Assembly: GCA_030068075.1 (NCBI GenBank)
Contig: CM057839.1
Location: 53,844,960-53,908,959, forward strand
DNA: 64,000 nucleotides
From: Paguma larvata
Lineage: Eukaryota; Chordata; Mammalia; Carnivora; Viverridae
Reading direction: 5' to 3'
Each line of letters opens with the position of its first letter. The stretch's first letter is position 1. The notes under the pieces were generated by a model that saw only the letters and a list, made by a program, of their open reading frames with translations, was not told the origin of the DNA and ran no database searches. The translations under genes and the position numbers were made by a program. Shown piece by piece: positions 1-10,430 of the stretch.

Positions 1-51
1 AAGGAGCTTGCTCAAAATCAGGCAGTTTCTAAGTCAATACAATTTGACCCT

Positions 52-400
52 ACAGCTGGCCTGCTCAATACAGTAGCCACTAGCCACATATGGCTACTGA
101 GTACTTGAAATGTGGCTAGCTGGAACTGAGCTGTGAAGTGGAAAATATACACCATATTTTAATGACTTCATATGAAGAAAAGAATGTAAAATATCTTATT
201 AATGATTTTTAAGATATTGATTACATGTTGAAATAATCTTCTGGGTATAGTGGATAAAATAAAATGTTACTAAAGTTCGTTTTACCTGTTTGCTTTTACT
301 TTTTGTTAACGTGGCATCTGGAGAAGTAGGCACGCCGTGTGTGGTCCGCACGTGTGGCTTACATTATACCTCTATTGGACCCACGCCGCTCTAGACCCTG
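52..400 (+). mobile_element. hAT-type non-autonomous DNA transposon remnant
   Basis: The left part carries the GCCACTAGCCACATATGGCT motif, a palindromic AGCCACATGTGGCT-like core seen in a common mammalian hAT-Charlie-class element. An AT-rich body follows, and the right end reads ATTGGACCCACGCCGCTCTAGA, close to the usual 'attggacagcgctgctctaga' terminus. A second copy of the same family lies in opposite orientation at about 2955-3260, which supports the call. I am sure of the repeat identity but not of the family name. Ends are approximate. Confidence 0.75.
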
Positions 401-2131
401 AACACTTCGCCGTTTTGCTTTACCCTCCAAAAAAAAGAGTGTATACTCTTCACATTAATGAGAAAAGTGAGATCTTCCTTCATTGCATTTTGTTTGCATG
501 GGAGCAAACCAAGGGACAAAGTAGTTAAGACCCACAGTCAAACATTAACCCTGAAACAATCTTCAAAGCCTGCAAGAACAAAAGAGCACACACTCTACCC
601 TCAGCTTTACTTGCTTGACCTGCTTTCCAACCTGGACTGAAGCCACAGAGTTCAAGAAGTTCAATGACTGTCTGAGCTTTAATGTCTAATCAAAAGCCAA
701 ATGTTTGCTTGTGTTTTTGCTCTTGCTTTATGCCCATTTGTGCCACACGCAGATGGAAGAGCACAGCGGGTGGGGAGGATGCCAGCTTGTGTGGCTTTTT
801 ACCAGGGGTCACGGGTTGGTTTTCATAGGATTAATACTTCAGTTATTTAATGATTATCATTGAGATTCCATTTTCACGGGAATGTATGAAAGCCGTGCCT
901 GTAAGCAAATTCACTGAACAACCTAAGGACTCCTTAAGAAAACCCAAGCTCTTCATAAGCTGTAATCGTGGCTTCGATGCTGGACTTGTTCAGAGTTGAG
1001 GCTGGATTGTTATGTTTTCCTCTGAAAGATCCCTGAGCAGAAAATATTTCCTGAAATGTGAGCAACTCCACAGGTGCCATCTAGTAGAATAGGACTTGGC
1101 GATGAAAACCAAAGATGTTCTGGTACTTTCTGAGAAACTCTTGGTCCAGCCCGCCCCCACCCAGCTATGGACATGACATCAGTGTGTATTTACTCAGCTC
1201 CCTGCAGCACAGGGAGGCTGTCCTCTGTCACCGCCTTCACCTGTGAGAGCGCTATTTAAAGACCCTTTTTAAGGTCCGCACGTGTACATGTGAGCCAAGC
1301 CTTCAGCGGACCCCTCCACACTCTCCCTCTCCTAACGCTTCTCAGTGCCTCCCCCTCTTTAGTCCTCTAATCCTTTCTTCCCTGCAGACGCGGAAAGGAA
1401 GACACGAGGGCACTGATAACCTTCCTGGGGTGGTGGTAGGGCTGGCCCTTCACCCTGCTGTCCCTCCTCAGCGAGGATTAAGTGTTCCTCCCGGGTGTCC
1501 CAACACTGGGCAGCTGTCCCTGAGCCGTTACTGGGGGATCAACCAATGACGCTCCAAGGGCTGCGGCCCGAGAGAAGAGAGGCCCCGTGCATTTTATTCA
1601 CAGGGCTGCGTGTACTCATATAACCTCTCTCTATACAGTGGGCCCAACTGTTACCTTTCCCAGTTCGTCGTGGTTTTGCCTCATCTTTCTGGATTCATTA
1701 TAGGCTTGATGTTCCTAGAGGGCAGCACGCCATGCGGCGGGGTGGAAGGTGTATGGAAACCTGGAGGCTCAGACTCCGGTTGCCGACGCGTGCCTAACTA
1801 GCTGTGCGGCTGTGGACGTGTCCTGGGACTTCTCTGGGCCCGTTCGTCGGTGAAGTGAAAGTTTGAATCGGATGATACATAGAAGCCGTTTCTGTCCTAC
1901 AATCCTGGGATCCACGAACTTTACAGATCTTCTGGAGTCATTAGTAGTCATTTCCCTACATCTTTTTATTTTCTGTGACTCTTGGCTCCAAAGGATATCA
2001 CATAATTTGGAGATTTATGATAAGCAAACCGAATAGGCCCGCTTACGACTGACGGATAGAACTCCATCCCAGACTCCAAGACAATTTCCAAGTTACACTA
2101 CCACTGCCCAGGAGTTTAAAAACAAAAATTA
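401..2131. other. No gene recognised; unique-looking DNA
   Basis: No frame exceeds about 63 codons and I recognise no repeat. At 1136-1300 a CRE-like TGACATCA and a TATTTAAAG box lie close together, and at 1355-1388 a pyrimidine run ends in CTGCAG like a splice acceptor. Such matches are expected by chance, so I call neither a promoter nor an exon. Confidence 0.5.
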
Positions 2132-2358
2132 GGAGCGCCTGGGTGGCTCAGTCCATTAAGGGTTGGACTTCGGCTCAAGTCATGATCTCATGGTTTGTGG
2201 GTTTGAGCCCTGCATCGGGCTCTGTGCTGACAGCTCAGAGCCTGGAGTCTGCTTCTGATCCTGTGTCTTCCTCTCTCTCTCTGTCCCTTCCCCACTCATG
2301 GTCAGTCTCTACCTCTCTCAAAAATAAGTAAACATTAAGAAAATTTTTTTAAATAAAA
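2132..2358 (+). mobile_element. Feline tRNA-derived SINE (SINEC/CAN type)
   Basis: This full-length copy shows the family layout used for all SINE calls here. It has a tRNA-related head (GGAGCGCCTGGGTGGCTCAG), then a B-box-like GGTTTGAGCCC, then GCATCGGGCTCTGTGCTGACAG. A CT-rich block, an AATAAGTAAACATT signal and an A/T-rich tail follow. CAN SINEs are known to derive from a tRNA (reported as tRNA-Lys), to be pol III transcribed, and to be mobilised by LINE-1. Target-site duplication is not clear because the flanks are A-rich. Confidence 0.92.
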
Positions 2359-2559
2359 ATTTTAAAAAATTAAAAACTTAAGAGGGAAGAAATTATTACA
2401 GAGGGTAATTTGTAGGAAGTGGACTGAGAATAAGGCCTAATTTTATTCATACAAGAACGGTGTGAAGTTTTTATCATTTGTTCCTATATTTGTTTCTCTG
2501 TTTTTGGATTCTTGGCTAAAAGGAATTATGGCTGGGGTCTTCAAAACATCTCTCTCTGT

Positions 2560-2900
2560 TTGTGGCTCTCCCCACTAGTCCCAATTTACATACTGCAGCG
2601 GGATAAATTATCAGGAAAGCTGTCCTCACCTCTGCCTCTGCTCAAAAGCCTCCCAGCTCCTTCTTGGCCAACTAGACTGAGCACGGCCCCCTCAGCCTGG
2701 CAGGGCAAGGCTACCCACACCATGGCCTCATGATCCCGACCAGTCTGTCCCACTGCTGTTCCCCAAACACAATGGCCAAGACACTCCTACACACTAGCAT
2801 CCCTGGCACTGTCACAGTCACCCCACGGCCCCGTCTCTCCCCTCTGAGGAGTGCTCTCTGCTCTCTCTACCTGAAAGATCCAGTTCTGTAAAATTAATAT
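2560..2900 (+). mobile_element. LINE-2 3' region, diverged
   Basis: CTGCTCAAAAGCCTCCCAG and the following CCTTGGCC, CTCATGATC and TGTCCCACTGCTGTTCC phrases follow the order of the L2 ORF2/3' region. There is no intact reading frame, and the boundaries are approximate. A chance C/T-rich stretch is the alternative. Confidence 0.5.
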
Positions 2901-2954
2901 CAAAAGCCACTTCTTTCATGATAGACTTTCTCTCTCCTTCAAAACCCCCTAGAC

Positions 2955-3260
2955 CAAAGCTATCTGAGACAGACAAATACAAGTCACATATGTGATTTAA
3001 AGTTTTCCAAGAGTCCTATTAAGAAGAAAAAAAAAAAAGGAAATCAGATAAAGTCAATTTCAATAATATATTTTATCTAACCCAACATATCTAAAATATT
3101 ATTACTTTAACATGTATTATCAATGAATTATTTTACTTTTTTTTTGGTACCAAATCTTCTAAATCTGGGGTGCATTTTATACTTACAGAACCTGTCACTT
3201 AGGATCCTAAATTTTCATAGTAAATACAATCTGTATTTAGATCTCACAAAGCCTACATTG
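2955..3260 (-). mobile_element. hAT-type DNA transposon remnant, inverted partner of the 52-400 copy
   Basis: The shared core reads GTCAATTTCAATAATATATT, then TTATCTAACCCAACATATCT, AAAATATTATTACTTTAACATG, then a CTAAATCTGGGGTGCATTTTATACTTACAG block. This is the reverse complement of the AT-rich body at 150-300. It is a relic, interrupted by a poly-A run at 3027-3039. Confidence 0.7.
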
Positions 3261-3529
3261 AAAAAGATATGTGCACCCAAGTTGTTTCAAACATGTTAAA
3301 AAGTCTGCTAGTAACTATACCCAGTATTCTTAAATTTAAACCTAAACTAATAACGATGCAATATTATTAAATGTTCAACTCCTCAGTTACACTGGCAGCT
3401 TTTCCAGTGTCCAACAGCCCTGTGTGATGAGGGGGAGAGTGTGGGACCAGCAGCCATGGCCTGGTGGACCTCCCCAGAGGCATGCATTCCACTTGGCTTC
3501 CTTCGGGCAGGTTTCCTGTATGTGTGACC

Positions 3530-3645
3530 TCAGCTGGATTGCAAACCCCACAGGGCAGAACCACACCTCTCCCCCTAACTGCTCCATCCTCAGAACCCAG
3601 CGTGGACCCCCCACATGCTAGGCTCTGAATAAATGCTTTATGGAT
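3530..3645 (+). mobile_element. LINE-2 3' terminus
   Basis: The order GATTGCAAACCCCACAGGGCAG, CAGAACCCAGCG, CATGCTAGGCTCTGAATAAATG matches the L2 3' end (gene-regulated-looking 'summary box', then a CTCAATAAATATTTG-type terminus). It abuts the L1 3' end that follows. Confidence 0.6.
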
Positions 3646-3663
3646 ACATGAAAGAAAGAGTAG

Positions 3664-3850
3664 CAAAACATAAGAGACTCTTAAATACTGAGAACAAACT
3701 GAGGGTTGATGGGGGGTGTGGGAGAGGGGAGAGTGGGTGACGGGCACTGAGGAGGGCACCGGTTGGGATGAGCACCAGGTGTCGTATGGAAACCAATTTG
3801 ACAACAAAGTATATTAAAAAATAAATACATAAAATAAAATAAAATAAAAT
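3664..3850 (+). mobile_element. Carnivore LINE-1 3' UTR and tail
   Basis: Diagnostic pieces in order are AGAGACTCTTAAATACTGAG, AACAAACTGAGGGTTGATGG, a GGGAGAGTGGGTGACGGGC block, GATGAGCACCAGGTGTCGTA, and TGGAAACCAATTTGACAA. It ends in an AATAAATACATAAAATAAAAT tail and then poly-A (3865-3878). It is a severely 5'-truncated L1 with no ORF left. A likely direct repeat (AAGAAAGAGTA / AAAAAAGAGTAAA) flanks it. Confidence 0.85.
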
Positions 3851-4150
3851 AATGCATGCACTCTCAAAAAAAAAAAAGAGTAAATGAATAAGTGATATTT
3901 TTCCCATTAGGTTACTAGTTATTGATTATATGTTTTATTCTCCTTGATGTTTTCTATTGTGCAAATACAGGGCCGTGCCCATTAAGACAGCCAGCAAGCA
4001 TTGGCTCCTCTCCGAGATGAATTCAGGATGCTATGGCCACATAAGATTCGTTTTTCGCCTTTTTTTTAATTCTCACATATACAAGTACATATATATATCA
4101 TACAGAAAAATAGTTCTTAGCCTTTAAGTCTTTACAATTCCTTTTAGTGT

Positions 4151-4363
4151 GGGGCACCTGAGTGGTTCAGTCGATTAAGCATCTGACTCTTGATTTTAGC
4201 TCATGTCATGATCTTACAGTTTGTGAGTTTGTGCCCTGAATCAGGCTCTGTGCCAATAGTGAGGAGCCTGCTTAAGATTCTCTCTCTTCCTTTTTCTTGG
4301 TCCCTCCCCTACTCTCTCTCTCTCTCTCTTAAAAACTAAATAAACTAAAAAAAAATGTTTTTT
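4151..4363 (+). mobile_element. Feline SINE, first of a tandem pair
   Basis: Starts GGGGCACCTGAGTGGTTCAG and ends in AACTAAATAAACT with an A-rich tail. It is moderately diverged, for example a TTTGTGCCCTG B box. It is flanked by AATTCCTTTTAGTG on both sides, at 4136-4149 and 4364-4377. Confidence 0.92.
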
Positions 4364-4380
4364 AATTCCTTTTAGTGCTA

Positions 4381-4597
4381 GGGGCACCTGGGTGTCTGAG
4401 TCAGTTGAGCATCAGACTCTTTGTTATCAGCTCAGGTCATGATCTCACAGTTTGTGAGATAGAGCCCCACATTGGGCTCTGCATTGACAGTGTGGAGCCT
4501 GCTTGGGATTTTCTCTCTCCCTCTCTGTCTCTGCCCCTTCTCTGTTTGTATGTGTGCACTCTCTTAGTCTCTAAAAATAAATAAACATTTCAAATAA
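4381..4597 (+). mobile_element. Feline SINE, second of the pair, split by an L1 fragment
   Basis: The head GGGGCACCTGGGTGTCTGAG and tail AAAATAAATAAACATTTC are typical. The element then runs into L1 sequence at 4598. The rest of its expected A/T-rich tail (CTTTTTAAAAAATTTTTTTA) reappears at 5465-5489, immediately before the target duplication. Confidence 0.9.
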
Positions 4598-5456
4598 ACC
4601 AAAGCGGGAGGCATCACAATCCCAGATTTTAACCTCTACTACAAAGCGGTAGTCATCAAGACAGCATGGTATTGGCACAAGAACAGACACATAGACCAAT
4701 GGAATAGAATAGAGAACCCAGAGATGGACCCACAAGCATATGGCCATCTAATCTTTGACAAAGCAGGAAAGAGTATCCAATGGAAAAAAGACAGCCTCTT
4801 TAACAAATGGTGCTGGGAGAACTGGACAGTAACATGCAGAAGAATGAAACTAGACCACTTCCTTACACTACTCACAAAAATAAACTCTAAATGGATGAGG
4901 GATCTGAATGTGAGACAGGAAACCATCAAAATCCTAGAGGAGAAAGCAGGAAAAAACCTCTTTGACCTGAGCCGCAGCAATTTTCTATGTGACACATCTC
5001 CAAAGGCAAGGGAATTGAAAGCAAAAATGAACTATTGGGACCTCATCAAGATAAAAAGCTTCTGCACGGCAAAGGAAACAACCAACAAAACTAATAGACA
5101 ACCGACGGAATGGGAAAGGATAATGGCAAATGACATATCAGATAAAGGACTAGTATCTAAAATCTATAAAGAACTTACCAAACTCCACACCCGAAAAACA
5201 AATAATCCAGTGAAAAAGTGGGTGGAAGATATGAATAGACACTTCTCCAAAGACGACATTCATGGCCAACAGACACATGAAATGATGCTCAAAGTCACTC
5301 ATCATCAGGGAAACACAAATCAAAACCACACTGAGATACCATCTTACACCGGTTCGAGTGGCTAAAATGAATAAATCAGGAAACTATAGATGCTGGCGGG
5401 GATGTGGAGAAGCAGGCATCCTCCTACACTGTTGGTGGGAATGCAAACTGGTGCAG
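4598..5456 (+). pseudogene. LINE-1 ORF2 C-terminal fragment (internal piece, no 3' UTR)
   Basis: The translation reads like the L1 ORF2 region downstream of the reverse transcriptase: [18 protein letters not shown], then [16 protein letters not shown], then KWCWENW, then [18 protein letters not shown], and finally CWRGCGE and [12 protein letters not shown], the cysteine/histidine-rich C-terminal motif. ORF2 protein normally supplies the endonuclease and reverse transcriptase that mobilise L1 and SINEs. This piece lacks both domains and cannot do so. A frame is open from about 4724 to 5365, but it leaves the conserved frame near 5260. In that conserved frame a TGA also interrupts. The fragment stops before the ORF2 stop codon and has no 3' UTR or poly-A. 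An 8-bp TCAAATAA flanks it at 4590-4597 and 5457-5464, inside the tail of a SINE. Confidence 0.93.
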
Positions 5457-5700
5457 TCAAATAACTTTTTAAAAAATTTTTTTAAATAAAATTCCTTTTA
5501 GTGTTAGCATCAACAAATATGGCTCCCAGATGTGTTAGGACCACACTGCACAATGAGTACAGCAGTGTTTTTCCTCCTTGAGCAATGCTCTCAGCATGCA
5601 TTTTGACAGATTCACTCTCCCTCCCTCTCTTCCTCTTGCTGAATCAAACACTTAACTTCTAAAGAAATACAGGCAATCCATAAAAAAAACTTTAAACAGG

Positions 5701-5725
5701 ATGAAAGAAAGAGTGAAAGAAGAAA

Positions 5726-5777
<52 letters not shown>

Positions 5778-5883
5778 GAAGAAGGAAGGAAGGAGAATGG
5801 GGGAAGAAGGAAGGGAGGAAGGGAGGAAGGAAGGGAGGGAGGGAGGAAGGAAAGAAGGAAAGAAGGAAGGAAGGAAGGAAGGA

Positions 5884-5959
<76 letters not shown>

Positions 5960-6114
5960 AAAGAGAGTGGAGGAAGAAGGAAGGAAGGGAGGAAGGAAAG
6001 AAGGAAGGAAGGAAGGGAGGAAGGGAGGAAGGGAGGAAGGGAGGGAGGAAGGGAGGAAGGAAAGAAGGCAAAGAGAAAGAAAGAAAAAGAGAGAGAGAGA
6101 AAGAAAAGAAAGAG
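5701..6114 (+). repeat. 0.4-kb polypurine GAAA/GGAA microsatellite
   Basis: Almost pure purine for about 410 bases. It has blocks of (GAAA)n, (GGAA)n and GGGAGGAA, with only a few pyrimidines (for example at 5712, 5798, 5967 and 6069). It ends in a GA-rich section. The long frames here on both strands are low-complexity artefacts (Lys/Glu/Arg on plus, Phe/Leu/Ser/Pro on minus), not genes. Confidence 0.97.
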
Positions 6115-7288
6115 CACTGGTATGCGGAGTATGAAGAGCAGCCAGTAGCAAACCCCACTGGGAGCACACTGTCCCCACATCAGGGTGTGGCCGTGGCCGG
6201 CTGGGTGCAGCAGCAATTACACCCACTTTCAGGATATCTGGAGCCTTATCTGGAGATCAGTACCTAGAGAGACAAGCCTTGTTTCCATGACAGAGGAATT
6301 ACTATAAAAGAATCAAGCTGATGCTTATCAAATATTCTCATCAAAACATGAATCAGACTCATTGGTTTGTGGGAAAGCTCCTGACCAGGCAAGGTGAGGG
6401 CGATGAGGCTGAGCTCAGTGCAAAAGTACATTCCTAGGACTTTCATCACAGAACAGGAGCCCTGGGCTCTAGAGACACAGTTCTGAAGAGTCATGAGGAG
6501 TCCTGGGGTTAGGAACCTAAGAGTCTGTAATCCCTGCCACAACTTTGCACTGTCCCATTCCACCCCAAGAAGAAATATCAGCCTCCCTTGCCCACTCCCT
6601 CTCAAAAGATGGAAACTACGTGATTTTTTTCCTCATATACCATTGACCTGGCCCTGCAAGCCCTCCATATGTGGCTCATAAGTGGGTATGCCTCGCCCTC
6701 AGCGTATTCCCTGCCATTTATCCTAATTAAGCCCCTCTGACAGACATCAGGATTCCAACTGAAATCCTCCTACAACGTATCCCATTTGTCACTGCTCCAG
6801 TCCGGTGATTCCTCTCTCAGATTCTATTTCTGACATCTGAATAGGAGAAGGAAAGAATATCTGCTCAGAGGAAACGGCACAGCACAGGTAATCACTTGAC
6901 CTGGATCTGTAATGAATCCAATATGACTGGGGGCAGGAGTCTGCTCAGACCTTCCTTCTTTGTTTCTTGTCTTTTTGTTACTTCTAAATGTATTAGAGCT
7001 ATTAGAATTTTGTTTTTTAAAAATTGAAATTACAGGAATATCTAAGGCAGTGATTATAAGTGGAACCTCACTTCTAAGTCCAAAATGTTCCACCCGAATT
7101 GGAATTTCCTGTCAAGTTTCCTCCCTTGCATACTTTTCCTTATAGCTGCATGATTTCCAATTGATTTTATATTTAGTAGTGGTTCCCAGAATTCCTAAGA
7201 CAATAGACATTTTACCAAAAAAAGTTACATGACTAAACGAATCCTCATATTAAGGGAATTATGGAAGTGGAACAGATATGATTAAAAG
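6115..7288. other. No gene recognised
   Basis: The longest frame is 113 codons on the minus strand (6264-6605), with no recognisable domain and competing frames on the other strand. No clear repeat was identified. Confidence 0.5.
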
Positions 7289-7299
7289 TAACCTTTACT

Positions 7300-7540
7300 G
7301 GGGCGCCTGGATGGTTCAGTCTGTTGAGCGTCTGACTCTTGATTTCGGCTCAGGTCATGATCGCACAGTTCATGAGTTCAAATTCTGCACTGGCCTCAGC
7401 ACTCACAGCATGGAGCCTGCTTGGGATTTCTCTCTCCTTCTCTCTCTGCCCGTCCCCAGCTTGCTCTCTCTCCCTCTCTCGAAATGCCAAAAATAAATAA
7501 ATAAATAAAAATAAACACTTTCTTAAAAGTTAAAAAAAAT
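7300..7540 (+). mobile_element. Feline SINE with clear target duplication
   Basis: Starts GGGGCGCCTGGATGGTTCAG and ends in (AAAT)n followed by an A-rich tail. It is flanked by TAACCTTTACT (7289-7299) and TAACCTTTATT (7541-7551). The B box has decayed to GTTCAAATTCTG. Confidence 0.93.
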
Positions 7541-7551
7541 TAACCTTTATT

Positions 7552-9408
7552 ACCAGTTGAAAGATAGTATAAGACTGACTTTTTTCAGGACAAGGTTAAC
7601 TATATTAGTCAAGATACTAACGACAGAAACTCCAACTACTTAAGCAAAATGGCTGAGTATTCCCTTATGAACCTGGGACATTTATGAATGAATGGATCTG
7701 GACTTCAGAAAGAGCTGGATCCAGATGCCAAAACAAGGTTCTCAGGACTCTTACACTCATGATCTTCATTTCTCAGCTTGGCTTTCCTCTGCATTTAAAA
7801 AAATTTTATTCTCTCCTGGTACAGCAGTCTTATTCAACAGCTATGAGAAAATGGCTATTGGCTATTCTAGATCGCACGCTCCTGGCTTAGAAATCCTCGT
7901 GGAAAGAGAATATGTAAAAGTATGTAAATAAGTCAGTCTCTCAGAAGGATGCTGAGATTCTGGTCCTGATTTTGTCACATGTTCTCCTCTGCAATAATCA
8001 TTCTTTTGTAAGAACAGGTGGAGGGAGTTTTTCAGAGCACCGCAACCTGCCGAGAAGGCACACCAGGGATGGTGAGTGACCTGGAGCTCTCTGCTACTGA
8101 ACAATGCAAGTCTTCCAGTTCAAGAGGAGAAGAGAGGTACCCAGAGGACTGGTGTAGAGGTGACTCAGAGACCACTTGCTGTCTAAAGGCACCTCACTCT
8201 CTGGCTACCTGGAAGCAGCAGTTCGATCCTCTCAAATGCCCCTAGCAGTTTGACATACCCTTACCTTCACAACTCTTGAGAAAAATCACCGATTGCCACC
8301 CTGAGTGCATTATTAGAGGTGGAGGTGGAGAGAGGAAGGAGAGAGGAAAGAGTGTCTGTTGAGCCATCCCTTGGTCCTCCCCCTCTGAAAGTCATGGTCC
8401 TGCAGGGGTCCCGGTCTGGATGTCCCCAGCACTATTATGCACCTGCCCACAACCTGAGACAGTCGAGATCATAATTCTTGCCCCAAATTTACTTTACAGC
8501 CTGAATCTTCTGACCTTGAAACTGCAGAAAAGACCCCACCCAACCTTGCACAGAATCCTTATGATCCGAGTATTTCTGCCCCTGAGGCCAGACTGAGGTA
8601 CTAATCCAGTTCATCCCCAGGAGGTGATGGACTTCCTAGGTACTGACCCAACTGTGCAAACGTGGAGTCTCCAAGACCGTACAGAACAAGTCTCTTGCCC
8701 ATCAGGCTACCCTCATCCACTTAGACTCTACTTTCAAGGAACAGCCAGGGTTCTCTTTCTTCTCTGATCTCCCTCCTTCCTCTCCTCTCCCAAGACCCCT
8801 CTGCTCCCCCTACCCCATCAGTTTGAGCTCCAATCTGGAGGAACAGTGCCTCTAGAGGAGCCCCAGGGTCCTTCTGATTCTTCAGCATGAAATAACATGA
8901 AGGAAGTCCATGTCTTTCTCCTGATGACATTGACCCCTTCTTATAGCTGAGTCAGGCTAACAGTGTTCTCATCCATTTGCCCCATGGTCATTCCATTCCA
9001 TCAAAACTCCACATAGTGGCAAGATGTTCATTGGGGAAAGAACTTGGTGTCTGGCCACCATATTTTTCTGGATCAGTCTATGGTCCATATTTTTCTGGAT
9101 CAGAGCTATTGCTCTGCATTTCTGAGGTCATTTTCTCAAGGTGGATCATTTGGATGGAATGAGGCCGATCAGGTGAATTTCTTCCTTCTGAGGTGCAAAC
9201 TAACTTCTACTCCTCACGTGTCCAGATTGTCATCTGGACAACATGGAAAGAGAATAATAGTGTATAGTCTAGGAAGTTTTAGTACATTTTAAAGAATCTC
9301 ATTACTTATTTATGTACCAGATATGTATTTGATGAGGGAGTAAAAGGCAAACCTAGGGCAAAGCACAAGCTAACACCCCACAAGGAGCCTCCCTCGAGGT
9401 GGGATATG
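7552..9408. other. No gene recognised
   Basis: Only short overlapping frames up to 82 codons. I saw no repeat except the local duplication at 9058-9103. Confidence 0.5.
9058..9103 (+). repeat. Two-copy 19-bp direct repeat
   Basis: CCATATTTTTCTGGATCAG occurs at 9058-9076 and 9085-9103, exact and 27 bases apart. It looks like a local slippage duplication in otherwise unique DNA. Confidence 0.95.
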
Positions 9409-9763
9409 TGTGACATTCCTCAGGCACTCTTGGCTGCCCAAGAACAAAGGAACAGGAAAAACAAATAGTTACCTGATAGAGATCACAGTCCTGCAGGACA
9501 TAAGTCTCCATCAGTTTAAGACTATCTTAATGATTTACAGAAAAAAAGGCAATCTCCAGAAACTTATAGACTCCATTCCTGGAGTCCTAACCACCCTCCC
9601 CTCCATAGACTAGAAATTCTTATATTATCAGTCACTCCATGACCCCAGTGCAGGTCTTTCTGCCAAAAGGTCCTGTTTCCGTGTTATAATAAAACCACTT
9701 TTTTGCACAGAAGATGTCTCAAGAATTCTTTCTTGGCCATCAGCTCCAAACGCCAACACTTCA
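9409..9763 (+). mobile_element. Endogenous retrovirus LTR (class I-like), solo or partial
   Basis: Begins TGTGACATTCCTCAGG and ends in CCAACACTTCA, so it has TG...CA ends. A poly-A signal AATAAA lies at 9688-9693, followed by CCACTTTTTTGCACAGAAG and the U5-like CTCAAGAATTCTTTCTTGG. About 355 bp is a usual LTR size. No gag/pol/env or primer-binding site follows, so it is solo or an isolated end. I could not see a matching target duplication. The family name is unknown to me. Confidence 0.75.
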
Positions 9764-9964
9764 AACCGCATCATATTGAATATCATACTAAATATGCCAG
9801 GCCCTCCCTGGATAGTGGTAAACTAAGGAGACATAATCACTACTCTCAAGGCAAATTAACATCTAATTCCCAGTTGTCTTTTGTAACTCCTCAAGAAGTC
9901 GTGTGTCAAGGCAGCACACAGCTAAAACCAATAGGTAACAAGGGATTAAAGGGACGTCCTGTCT

Positions 9965-10430
9965 CTGCTGTAACAATTTACTGCAATGGTGGCCTGACAC
10001 AACTATTACCATACAGCTCTGAAGGTCAGAAGGCTAAAATGGGTCTCTCTGGGCTAAACTCAAGGTGTCAGTAGATCTGGGTTCCTTCTGGAGGCTCCAG
10101 GGGAGAATCTGTTCTCTTGTCTTTTCCAGATTCTAAAGGCCACCCACATTCCTTGGCTGCTGGCCTCCTTCTTCCCACTTCAAAGCCAACAGTGATAGAC
10201 TGGGTCTTTCTCATGCCATCTCTCTCATCCCCCTCTCCTACCTCCCTTTAAGGTCCCCTTAAGGATGCTGCAATTACATTGGGTCCACTCACATGATTCA
10301 GCATGACCTCTCTATTGTAACCAGCTGATAGCAACCTTCTCCTTTACCACGAAATTTAACAAACACAGAGATTCCAGGGACTAGGACGTGGACACCTTTG
10401 GGAAGCCATGATTCTGCCTAATACAACTTC
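9965..10430 (-). mobile_element. MLT1-type MaLR LTR remnant
   Basis: On the plus strand it reads GAAGGTCAGAAGGCTAAAAT, GGGTCTCTCTGGGCTAAACT, CAAGGTGTCAG, TTCCTTCTGGAGGCTCCAGG, GGACGTGGACACCTTTGGG, and CATGATTCTGCCTAATAC. This is the reverse complement of an MLT1-group LTR. It is ancient and diverged. Confidence 0.8.

Larger units (their letters stand above)
4136..5503. repeat. Triplicated 14-bp target sequence AATTCCTTTTAGTG
   Basis: The same 14 bases occur at 4136-4149, 4364-4377 and 5490-5503. They bracket first one SINE, then a second SINE that carries an L1 fragment. The last two copies match further (GTGCTA / GTGTTA). The simplest reading is two separate retrotransposition events at the same nick site, each making its own target-site duplication. 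Confidence 0.85.

Noticed and set aside
1136..1440. CRE-like, TATA-like and splice-acceptor-like motifs as a small promoter/exon
   Set aside because: Short degenerate motifs are common by chance; no CpG enrichment, frame or donor pairing supports a gene.
5612..6267. Long open frames up to 204 codons on both strands over the purine tract
   Set aside because: They translate only to Lys/Glu/Arg or Phe/Leu/Ser/Pro repeats. A microsatellite without stop codons explains all of them.
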